From NCBI RefSeq assembly GCF_041224545.1, contig NZ_JBGFGP010000150.1, forward strand, positions 124,001 to 188,000: a stretch of 64,000 bases of DNA, in the 5' to 3' direction. Made by a program: the position numbers and the translations under genes. Source of the DNA: Sedimentitalea sp041224545. GTDB lineage: Bacteria; Pseudomonadota; Alphaproteobacteria; Rhodobacterales; Rhodobacteraceae. Positions 54,712 through 62,701 of this stretch are shown piece by piece. Numbering within the stretch: the stretch's first letter is position 1; every line of letters starts with the position of its first letter. The notes below the pieces were generated by a model that saw nothing but the letters and a program-made list of their open reading frames with translations, did not search any database and was not told the origin of the DNA.

Positions 54712-55614
54712 ATGGGAAAAGTGGTCATCTTGGGGGTTTTCGTCGCGGATGCCGGGTTCCGGGCGGACAGGATGCCGCGCATGGGAGAGACCCTGCTGGG
54801 CAATTCCTTTGCGCTCGGCCCCGGCGGCAAGGGGTCGAACCAGGCGGTCGCCTGTGCCCGCGCGGGCGGAGAGACACATTTCGTCACCCGCCTGGGGCAG
54901 GATGATTTCGCCAAGATGGCGCAGGCGTTGTGGGACGATGCCGGTGTGATCGCCCATGCCGAACGATCCGCCGACAGTTACACGGGGGCAGCGTTCATTT
55001 TCGTGCAGGAGGACACGGGCGACAATGCGATCATCGTGACACCGGGTGCGGGTGCCCGGATCACAGCGGCGGACATGGAGGCGCAGGCCGATCTGATCCG
55101 GGGCGCAAGCGTCTTTGTCACACAGCTTGAACAGCCGATGGACGCGGCGGTGCGGGGCTTGCAAATCGCGCGGGAGGCCGGTGTGACCACGATCCTGAAC
55201 CCGGCCCCCGCCGCGCCGCTGCCCGACGGGATGCTGGCGCTTTGCGATTATCTGACGCCGAATGAAACCGAGACCGAGGCTCTGACCGGCATCGCAGTCA
55301 CAGCGCCCGAGCATGCCGCGCGGGCGGCCATGCGCCTGTGTGAACTGGGGGTCGGGACACCGATCATCACGATGGGCGAGCAGGGCGCCTATCTGCACGG
55401 CTATGGCATGGTTCCGGCGGTGCGGGCGGGCAAGGTGGTGGAAACCACCGGGGCAGGGGATGCGTTCAATGGCGGCTTCGCGGCTGCCCTGTCGCGCGGC
55501 GAAACACCGGTGCAGGCCGTCCGGATCGGGTGCGCAACCGCTGGCCTTTCGGTCACGCGCGCCGGCGCGGCCGCGTCGATGCCGCAATGGGACGAGGTCG
55601 CGAGGTTGCTATAG
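54712..55614 (+). CDS. Ribokinase-like PfkB family sugar kinase
   Basis: This 300-residue cytosolic kinase shows both PfkB signatures: ALGPGGKGSNQAVACARAGG near 35-55 and VVETTGAGDAFNGGFAAAL near 242-260, with the catalytic Asp in GAGDAF. The early GETLLGNSF and later NETETEALTG favour ribokinase over fructokinase. The start at 54712 follows AGGGG; the in-frame ATG at 54694 is weaker. It is divergent from rpsD, and no ribose transporter genes are adjacent, so the substrate is uncertain. Confidence 0.87.
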   Translation: MGKVVILGVFVADAGFRADRMPRMGETLLGNSFALGPGGKGSNQAVACARAGGETHFVTRLGQDDFAKMAQALWDDAGVIAHAERSADSYTGAAFIFVQEDTGDNAIIVTPGAGARITAADMEAQADLIRGASVFVTQLEQPMDAAVRGLQIAREAGVTTILNPAPAAPLPDGMLALCDYLTPNETETEALTGIAVTAPEHAARAAMRLCELGVGTPIITMGEQGAYLHGYGMVPAVRAGKVVETTGAGDAFNGGFAAALSRGETPVQAVRIGCATAGLSVTRAGAAASMPQWDEVARLL

Positions 55615-55625
55615 GACGATACAGG

Positions 55626-57941
55626 TTACACCGAAGGGTTCCGAGCGTCGCGCCACCGGATTTCTGGCGGTTCGAACGCCCGAACCGGCGGTGGCGTCCC
55701 TTCAAAGCGTTCGACCTCAATCAGGCAGCTATGTGCGGTCGGTCCCTGGCCGAGGGCCGAGGTGCCGATATCCCGTGTCAGCACATTGGGATTGCCGTGG
55801 CGACAGGTGCCGTTTTCGTCCGGATCCCACCAGGCCCCGGTGCTGATCTGCACGACACCGGGGCGGATGCTGTCGGACACTTGCGCCACGCCCAGACAGG
55901 CCCCACGATCATTGAACAGGCGCAGAAGATCGCCCTCGTCAATGCCCCGCTCTGCTGCATCGGCGGGGTTGAGCAGCACCGGCTCGCGCCCATCGATCTT
56001 GCCACCCCGGCTGACCGATCCCTGATCCAGTTGCGAGTGCAGTTTTTTCGACGGCTGGTTCGAAATGAGGTGTAGGGGATACTTTCCCGGCTTGCCCAAC
56101 CACTCATAGGGTTCCATCCACGCCGGATGTCCGGGGCAATCGGAATACCCGAAATCCGCCACGGTGCGGCAGAACACCTCGATCTTGCCGGACGGCGTGT
56201 CCAGCGCGTGCGCCTCGGGGTCTTCGCGAAACGCCTGCAGCATCACGGTGGCGGTTTCAGGCGGTGGGGTGCGATGCCAGCCCCGGTCCTGCAACTCTTG
56301 CCAGTCGGGCAGGCCAAGCCCATCCGCATCCGCGTTCTGGCGCGTCTTGTCGTAGAGCCAGCGCAGCCATTCGCCCTCGTCCATGCCGCCGGAGAATTCC
56401 TCTTCAAACCCCATGCGCGCGGCAAGGGCGCGAAAGATATCGTGGTCATTGCGCACGCCCTCGGGCGGCGCTGCGGCTTTTTTCATGGCGATCACATAAG
56501 GATCTCGCAGCGACATCATCAGGTCGTTGCGCTCCAGATGCGTCGTGGTGGGCAAGACGATATCGGCACGCCGCGCGGTGGCGGTCCAGCACCAGTCATT
56601 TACGATCACCGTTTCGGGTTTTTCCCACGCCCGCGCCAGCCGGTTCAGATCCTGATGGTGGTGATAGGGATTGCCGCCGGCCCACCAGATCATCCGGATA
56701 TCGGGATATCGCAGGGCGCGGCCATTGAAATGAAACCGCCCGCCGGGGTTTTCCAGCATGTCGCTGATCCGGGCCACGGGAATATAGCGGTCCACCGGGT
56801 TCTGCCCCTGCGGCACCGACGCGCCGGGCATCTGTCGATAGTCTCCGCCGATGCTGTTGCTGGCGGCATAGCCAAAAGTGATGCCGCCGCCGGGCAGCCC
56901 GATCTGCCCCAGCATCGCGGCCAGGGTGATACCCATCCAGAACGGCTGTTCCCCGTGATCGGCGCGGGTCAGCGACCAGCTGACCGAGATCATCGTACGC
57001 TGTTTCGCCATGCGTCTGGCCAGGGCGCGGATGTCTTCGGCCGCCAGTTCGCTGATCTCTGCGGCCCAGTCGGCACTCTTGGGTTGGCCATCGATCTGGC
57101 CGGTCAGGTAGGGCAGGAAGCGATCGAAGCCGACGCAATAGCGCTCCATGAAATCCGGATCATGCAGGCTCTCGGTATAGAGCGTATGGGCCAGTCCCAG
57201 CATGATCGCCACGTCGCTGTTCGGACGCGGGGCCATCCACCGCGCCTTCAGTTCGGGGATCATGTCGGTGGACAGCGGGCTGATGTTCACAAAGTCGACA
57301 CCGGCCGCAATCGCCGCGCGCAGCCCCTCGCGCTGGACGTGGGCGCCCAGCCCGCCGCTGTCGATCTGCGCGTTCTTGACCGGAATGCCGCCGAACGCGA
57401 CCACCAGTTCTCCCGCATCGGCGACCGAGCGCCAGCCGGTCGTGGTGTTCATGAATGCGCGATAGCTGCCCAGAACATGCGGTATCATCGCCTCTGCGGC
57501 TGCGAATGAATAGGTGAACAGCGACCGCGTAAACCCACCGGCACAGTTCAGGAAACGCTTCATCTGGCTTTGCGCGTGATGAAAGCGGCCGGCGCTGGCC
57601 CAGCCATAGGACCCGGCAAAGATCGCCTGGGCGCCGTGGGTATCGCGCACGCGGGCGATTTCCTCGGCAACCAGCCGTGTGACCTCGTCCCAGCTGACTT
57701 CAACAAACGCGTCCTTGCCGCGCCGGTCAGTGCGTGCACCCGGCCCGTGATCAAGCCAGCTTTCGCGCACCATCGGGGCGGTGATGCGACTGGGTGCGGT
57801 CAGGGTGTCGACGATGCCATGACCGATGTCAGATGGATCGGGGTCCTGCTCAAAGTCGTGCAGGGCGACGATGCGCCCCTTCGATACCTCGGCGCGATAG
57901 ACGCCCCAATGGGTCGCGGTCAGCGGCATTTCACGTGTCAT
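55626..57941 (-). CDS. BisC/DMSO-reductase family molybdopterin oxidoreductase
   Basis: This 771-residue Mo-bis(MGD) enzyme has YGWASAGRFHHAQSQMKRF near residues 113-130; its serine is the expected Mo ligand, as in DMSO and TMAO reductases. Other segments are GGWRS-like TTTGWRSVADAGELVVAF, WWAGGNPYHHHQDLNRL and the C-terminal GACLGVAQVSDSIRPGVVQ. No Tat signal or N-terminal iron-sulfur cysteine cluster is visible, so it should be cytoplasmic, like biotin sulfoxide reductase BisC. The start MTREMPLTATHWGVY at 57941 was chosen over one 24 codons upstream. The substrate (biotin or methionine sulfoxide, or another S/N-oxide) is not determined. Confidence 0.87.
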   Translation of the reverse strand: MTREMPLTATHWGVYRAEVSKGRIVALHDFEQDPDPSDIGHGIVDTLTAPSRITAPMVRESWLDHGPGARTDRRGKDAFVEVSWDEVTRLVAEEIARVRDTHGAQAIFAGSYGWASAGRFHHAQSQMKRFLNCAGGFTRSLFTYSFAAAEAMIPHVLGSYRAFMNTTTGWRSVADAGELVVAFGGIPVKNAQIDSGGLGAHVQREGLRAAIAAGVDFVNISPLSTDMIPELKARWMAPRPNSDVAIMLGLAHTLYTESLHDPDFMERYCVGFDRFLPYLTGQIDGQPKSADWAAEISELAAEDIRALARRMAKQRTMISVSWSLTRADHGEQPFWMGITLAAMLGQIGLPGGGITFGYAASNSIGGDYRQMPGASVPQGQNPVDRYIPVARISDMLENPGGRFHFNGRALRYPDIRMIWWAGGNPYHHHQDLNRLARAWEKPETVIVNDWCWTATARRADIVLPTTTHLERNDLMMSLRDPYVIAMKKAAAPPEGVRNDHDIFRALAARMGFEEEFSGGMDEGEWLRWLYDKTRQNADADGLGLPDWQELQDRGWHRTPPPETATVMLQAFREDPEAHALDTPSGKIEVFCRTVADFGYSDCPGHPAWMEPYEWLGKPGKYPLHLISNQPSKKLHSQLDQGSVSRGGKIDGREPVLLNPADAAERGIDEGDLLRLFNDRGACLGVAQVSDSIRPGVVQISTGAWWDPDENGTCRHGNPNVLTRDIGTSALGQGPTAHSCLIEVERFEGTPPPVRAFEPPEIRWRDARNPSV

Positions 57942-58019
57942 GTCGGCCTCGGCTCCCTGTTGATTGCCGTCCGAGTTTCGGCAGGTGGCGTGCCGGTTGT
58001 CCAGCGGATTCACGCCCGA

Positions 58020-59762
58020 TTACCGATTTGCGCGGCAGGTGGCGGTGGCGGCCGGGTCGACCTCTGGGGGAGAGCCGTGGAGCACGACACCGAACAGCAT
58101 GCGGGCCTGATCCGGTGTATAGCGCCCAAGTTCCACGTCGAGCCGCACGGCTTCGGGCGGGCGGGCAAAGGGGTCGCCATAGCCGCCACCCCCCGGCGTG
58201 CGCACATGCACACGGTCGCCCGGAGACATCGGAATGTCCTGTTCCTTGGACAGGTGCGCGGGCGAATAGGGTTGTCCGGATTGCCAGACCGTTACCTTGT
58301 TCACACCACCATCGCCGCCGCCGCGCACGCCCTGCGGGCCGAAACGCCCGTGGTCCATCACGAAGCTGGCCGTGGCAACGCCGCGCCGCAGTTCGACCAT
58401 GTAGTCCAGCCCGAATCCGCCGCGATGCAGCCCGGCCCCACCGGACCCCTCGTGCAGCGCATAGTGGTGATAGAGCACCGGAAACGCCTGTTCCATGATC
58501 TCGATCGGTGGCGCCTTGGAGATGCCGATCGTCGAACACCCGTTGCTCAGCCCGTCATGATCCGCATTGCCGCCATAACCGCCGCCGGAAATCTGGTACA
58601 TTACGAATCCGCGCCCCTTGTCGGGATCCTGTCCGCCGAGCGCGAAATTGCCGCTGGTGCCAGCGGGCGCGGCGGTGACGCGTTCGGGCAGCGCCTCGAC
58701 CAGAGCGGTGAACACCGCCTCGGCGATGCGCTGGCTGACCTCGGCGGCACAGCCCGATACCGGGCGCGGATAGTGCGCATCGAGAAACGTGCCGTCTATG
58801 CCAGTGACATGCAGCGGCTGAAACGCGCCGGCGCTCATCGGGACTTCGGGAAATATGTGGCGCATGGCGAGATAGACCGCGCTGAGCGTGGTGGCCCGAA
58901 CCGAGTTCATCGGCCCGGCGCAAGGCGGGCTGCTGCCTGCGAAATCAAAGGTCAGGCCGGCGTCATCGCGTATCACGCTCAGCCGGATCGCCAGCGGTTC
59001 GTTGACCACGCCGTCGCTGTCGATCCATGCGGTGGCCCGATACGCTCCGGCCGGGATTTGATCGATACAGGCGCGCATCTGGGTCGACGCCCGGTCGCGC
59101 AGTTCGGCGATGGCCTCGGCCACCGTGTCGTCGCCATAGCGATCCAGCAGCGCGTTCAACCGGTCTTCTCCGACCAGCAGCGCCGCCGCCTGCGCCTTGA
59201 CATCGCCGATCCGCTGATCGGCCACCCGGATGTTGGAGGCGATGATCGCCATGATTTCGGGATCGAGCTTTCCCTGCTTGAACAGGCGGACCGGCGGCAG
59301 CCGCAGCCCTTCCTGCTCGACAGCGGTTGCGCTGGCGGAAAAGCCGCCGGGGACCGCGCCGCCGGTGTCGGGCCAATGTCCGGTGTTGGACAGCCAGCAG
59401 AAGATCTCGCCCTTGCGATAGAAGGGGCGGGCAAAACGCACGTCCATCAGATGCGTACCGCCCAGATAGGGATCGTTGACGATATAGATGTCATCGGGCC
59501 GGGGCTCTGCCGCCCGCCCATCCCGGATCATTTCGATCAGGATGCGCGTGCTTTCCTGCATCGTGCCCACGAACACCGGCAACCCGCCTGCCCCCTGCGC
59601 GATCAGCGCGCCGTCATCGGCGGCATAGATGCCATCGCTTCGGTCGTTCGCTTCGGCGATCACCGGCGAAAACGCGGCGCGGGAAAAGGTCAGGTCCATC
59701 TCGTCACAGACCTGTTGCAGGCCTGCCTGAATGACGGACAGGGTGATCGGATCAATGGTCAT
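58020..59762 (-). CDS. Hydantoinase B / oxoprolinase family protein
   Basis: This 580-residue partner of the hydantoinase A-type protein belongs to the N-methylhydantoinase/5-oxoprolinase/acetone carboxylase superfamily. Family landmarks are SRAAFSPVIAEANDRSDGIYA, IYIVNDPYLGGTHLMDV near 105, GFSASATAVEQEGLRLPP and HEGSGGAGLHRGGFGLDY near 445. Its ATG overlaps the upstream hyuA-type stop by 4 bp. Together they would open a lactam or hydantoin ring with ATP. The true substrate is unknown. Confidence 0.9.
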   Translation of the reverse strand: MTIDPITLSVIQAGLQQVCDEMDLTFSRAAFSPVIAEANDRSDGIYAADDGALIAQGAGGLPVFVGTMQESTRILIEMIRDGRAAEPRPDDIYIVNDPYLGGTHLMDVRFARPFYRKGEIFCWLSNTGHWPDTGGAVPGGFSASATAVEQEGLRLPPVRLFKQGKLDPEIMAIIASNIRVADQRIGDVKAQAAALLVGEDRLNALLDRYGDDTVAEAIAELRDRASTQMRACIDQIPAGAYRATAWIDSDGVVNEPLAIRLSVIRDDAGLTFDFAGSSPPCAGPMNSVRATTLSAVYLAMRHIFPEVPMSAGAFQPLHVTGIDGTFLDAHYPRPVSGCAAEVSQRIAEAVFTALVEALPERVTAAPAGTSGNFALGGQDPDKGRGFVMYQISGGGYGGNADHDGLSNGCSTIGISKAPPIEIMEQAFPVLYHHYALHEGSGGAGLHRGGFGLDYMVELRRGVATASFVMDHGRFGPQGVRGGGDGGVNKVTVWQSGQPYSPAHLSKEQDIPMSPGDRVHVRTPGGGGYGDPFARPPEAVRLDVELGRYTPDQARMLFGVVLHGSPPEVDPAATATCRANR

Positions 59763-61819
59763 GCACAGGCTCCGATCTGCACGAGGATATTGCCGTCGCG
59801 ATCGCCGCTGGCGGTGTCGCCGGGTTCGATCAACAGGGTCGTGTCCATCTGCTGCACGATGGCCGGGCCCGGCAGGGTAAAATCCAGCGGCAGGTGATCG
59901 CGCCAGTAGATCGGGGTGTCATGCCATGCTCCGTTCACATGGACCGGGCGTTGCCCGGTTCGTGCCTCTTGCAGCGTTGCCTTGCGACCCGCCGGGTCGA
60001 TCAGAGAGCCGAGATCCAGTTCCGCGCGCGTGCCGATCACCGAGCAGTTGGCATTCACCAGGTTCGCCCGGATATCATCAAGTTCGACCCGGAACCGGCG
60101 GAAATAGGCGGCTTCGAACAATGCCTGCAATTCCCCGGGCGTCACGTCCGGTCGTTCCAGCGGCACGCGCAGCAAATGGGTCTGGCCAACAAATTGCATG
60201 TCGACGCTGTACAAATGCCGCACATCCCGAATTTCGACGGATTCCCGTGCGATCAGCGCCTCTCCCTGTCTGCTCTGGTCGGCGAAAACCCGGGCCAGTT
60301 GTCCTGCTTGCAGGGCATCGAGCGGCGTATTGACGGTGTTGACGAAATCGTGCCGCAGATCGGCCACCACGCAGCCGATGGCATTGGTGATCCCCGGCCG
60401 GCTGGGCACCAGCACGCGGGGAATGTGCAACTCTCGCGCCAGCGCCGTGGCGTGCAGCGGACCCGCACCGCCAAAGGCAAACAGGGCGAAATCGCGCGGG
60501 TCTGCACCGAGCGAGATCGAAACCATGCGGATCGCGCCAGCCATTTTCATGTTGGCGATCTCGATCACTGCCGCTGCCGCGTTCTCGGCGCTCAGCCCCA
60601 GCGGATCGCCCAGCTTGCCCGCGAACACCTCGCGCACATGTTCCAGTGACACAGCACCCGTCACCGCGTTCAGCCCCGCAGGATCGAGCCGCCCCAGAAG
60701 CAGGTTGGCATCCGAGATTGTCGGCTCGGCGCCGCCGCGCCCGTAGCAGATCGGCCCCGGTTCCGCCCCGGCGCTGTCGGGGCCGACTTCGAGCAAACCG
60801 GCAGCATTCACCCGTGCGATCGATCCGCCGCCCGCGCCGACGGTGCGCACATCGACCATCGGCACGTGGATGGGCATAGCGTATTCGATTTCGATCTCGT
60901 TGCTGACCGAAGGCTCGGCATCGCGAATCAGGGCCACGTCGGTCGACGTGCCGCCCATGTCATAGGTGATCAGGTTGCCGATCCCGGCCTTGCGCCCGGT
61001 ATAGGCTGCGGCCATCACGCCGGACGCGGGTCCGGACATCACGGTCTTGGCAGCTTCTCTTGCCACCTGCGCGGAGCTGACCATGCCGCCATTGCCGTTC
61101 ATCACCAGCACATCGCCGGCATACCCTCCCCCCTGCAATTCCCGGACCAACCGGCGGATATAGCGGTCGAGCAAGGGCTGCACGGCGGCATTGGCGGCGG
61201 CCGTGACGCCCCGCTCGAATTCGCGGCTTTCGGACAACAGGGCATGGCCCATGGTGATGTGGTCGTTGGGCCATATTTCCGCGACAATCTCGGCGGCGCG
61301 GCGTTCATGCGCGGGGTTGGCGTAGGCGTGCAAAAAGTGGATCACCACGGATTCGCATCCGGCCTCGATCAGCGCCCTTGCGGAGTTGCCCACAGCCTCT
61401 TCGTCAAGCGGCGTCACGACCTGGCCCGCCGCGTCCATTCGTTCGGGCACCTCAAGCCGCAGGTTGCGCGGAATCAGCGGTGTGAAGGTGCCGGTCATTC
61501 CATAGGCGTTGGGGCGGGTGCGCCGGCCCAGTTCGAGTACGTCGCGAAACCCCCGTGTGGTGATCAGACCGGTCCTGGCCAGCTTGCGTTCCAGAACCGC
61601 GTTCGTCGTCGTTGTCGTGCCGTGCACGATCAGGTCGAGAGCGGCAAGTTCACACCCGGCCTTGTCCAGTGCCGCAAGCACGCCATAGGCCTGGTTGTCG
61701 AGCGTGCTCGGGACCTTGGCGAGCCGCACCTGACCGCTCGACTGGTCCAGTTCCACAAGATCGGTGAAGGTGCCGCCGACATCCACCCCCACAACCGCGC
61801 CCGAAGATTTGCCCGCCAT
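59759..61819 (-). CDS. Hydantoinase A / oxoprolinase family protein
   Basis: This 686-residue ATP-dependent subunit has the phosphate-binding start VVGVDVGGTFTDLVELD at residues 9-25. IVHGTTTTTNAVLERK is typical of the family. A second glycine-rich actin-like segment reads LITYDMGGTSTDVALI near 285, and FAFGGAGPLHATALAREL lies near 455. It is followed with 4-bp overlap by the B subunit. Members act on hydantoins, 5-oxoproline or ketones. The small gap upstream (61820-61879) has no gene. Confidence 0.9.
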   Translation of the reverse strand: MAGKSSGAVVGVDVGGTFTDLVELDQSSGQVRLAKVPSTLDNQAYGVLAALDKAGCELAALDLIVHGTTTTTNAVLERKLARTGLITTRGFRDVLELGRRTRPNAYGMTGTFTPLIPRNLRLEVPERMDAAGQVVTPLDEEAVGNSARALIEAGCESVVIHFLHAYANPAHERRAAEIVAEIWPNDHITMGHALLSESREFERGVTAAANAAVQPLLDRYIRRLVRELQGGGYAGDVLVMNGNGGMVSSAQVAREAAKTVMSGPASGVMAAAYTGRKAGIGNLITYDMGGTSTDVALIRDAEPSVSNEIEIEYAMPIHVPMVDVRTVGAGGGSIARVNAAGLLEVGPDSAGAEPGPICYGRGGAEPTISDANLLLGRLDPAGLNAVTGAVSLEHVREVFAGKLGDPLGLSAENAAAAVIEIANMKMAGAIRMVSISLGADPRDFALFAFGGAGPLHATALARELHIPRVLVPSRPGITNAIGCVVADLRHDFVNTVNTPLDALQAGQLARVFADQSRQGEALIARESVEIRDVRHLYSVDMQFVGQTHLLRVPLERPDVTPGELQALFEAAYFRRFRVELDDIRANLVNANCSVIGTRAELDLGSLIDPAGRKATLQEARTGQRPVHVNGAWHDTPIYWRDHLPLDFTLPGPAIVQQMDTTLLIEPGDTASGDRDGNILVQIGACA

Positions 61820-61879
61820 CCGGTTTTCGGCTCCCGAGATTGTTTGTGTACAAATGGTGTCCGCAAGCGGCCCTTGTTG

Positions 61880-62671
61880 TCAACGCACGATGATCTCGGC
61901 GGTGGCGGATACTGGCAGGTCATCCACCACGTAGGCGCGGTGATCGTTGGTACTCAGCGTCACGCGGACCTGGTGCTTGCCCGGGGGCAGGGCGCCGATC
62001 CGCGCTTCGGGTTCATAAAGTCGCTGGAGCTTCAGCCCGCCCAGATAAAGATGGCCATGACCGGTGCCCGGCACATGCGCCTCGTCCACGAGATCGGGTG
62101 CAAAGGTGAAATCATCCGCCTGCACGCGCACGCGCCAGCCATCGCCATCCGGCTCAACCGCGATCCCGACCTGCGGGAGCGGTTCGCCCTCTTCCACCCG
62201 GCAGATGTCGCCAATCCCGTAAAGACCGAAATCGCCGACATCTCCCCGGCTTCGCGGCGGCGCCAACCGGGCCTGTGTGCGAAACTCCCCGGCATTTTCG
62301 AAACGCAGGGTAACGGGAATCATGCGCCCTTCCTGCAGATCGCCGCCCATGCCGTCCATCAGGATGAACGCGCCATCCGGTGCCAGCGACGGGGTGCTGT
62401 CCGCCGGGATCGGCAATCCGGCATCCGCCACCGCATGATCGAGCCGGGATCGCTGCGCCACGATGGAGCGCGCCGATACCAGCCGGTCGGGCCCTCCGGA
62501 ATTGCGGATGGTCATGAATACAGCAACACTGCCCTTCGCCTCTTCGATCGGGGTGGCAATAACATCGGAAAGCAGGATGTCGGTCTGCACTGCCCGTGAA
62601 ATCAGCGCGTAGGCAGCCCCGGCAACAGCGATCAGAATGGCAATTGCAACAAGGGGTTTTGCAGCTTTCAT
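61880..62671 (-). CDS. Secreted PCu(A)C-like copper chaperone-type protein with extra C-terminal domain
   Basis: This 263-residue protein has a signal peptide or anchor at about 1-26 (MKAAKPLVAIAILIAVAGAAYA). Residues about 35-125 follow the PCu(A)C fold (SVAVFMTIRNSGGPDRLVSARS, later GRMIPVTLRFENAGEF). However, the usual H-M...H-x-M copper ligands are mostly lost: only the LDHAV histidine remains, and the second site reads FILMDGM without histidine. The C-terminal domain (about 165-260) contains HVPGTGHGHLYLGG and STNDHRAYVV, histidine-rich segments that might bind metal. The start at 62671 follows GGAGGAGG. It diverges from the membrane protein gene with only 30 bp between starts. Confidence 0.75.
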   Translation of the reverse strand: MKAAKPLVAIAILIAVAGAAYALISRAVQTDILLSDVIATPIEEAKGSVAVFMTIRNSGGPDRLVSARSIVAQRSRLDHAVADAGLPIPADSTPSLAPDGAFILMDGMGGDLQEGRMIPVTLRFENAGEFRTQARLAPPRSRGDVGDFGLYGIGDICRVEEGEPLPQVGIAVEPDGDGWRVRVQADDFTFAPDLVDEAHVPGTGHGHLYLGGLKLQRLYEPEARIGALPPGKHQVRVTLSTNDHRAYVVDDLPVSATAEIIVR

Positions 62672-62701
62672 CCAGACCTCCTCCGGGTATCATCGCAGTA
62701 C

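Noticed and set aside
57570..59897. 775-codon plus-strand open frame opposite the molybdoenzyme and hydantoinase B genes
   Set aside because: It spans two real genes in antisense and has the composition of a GC shadow with no family motif.
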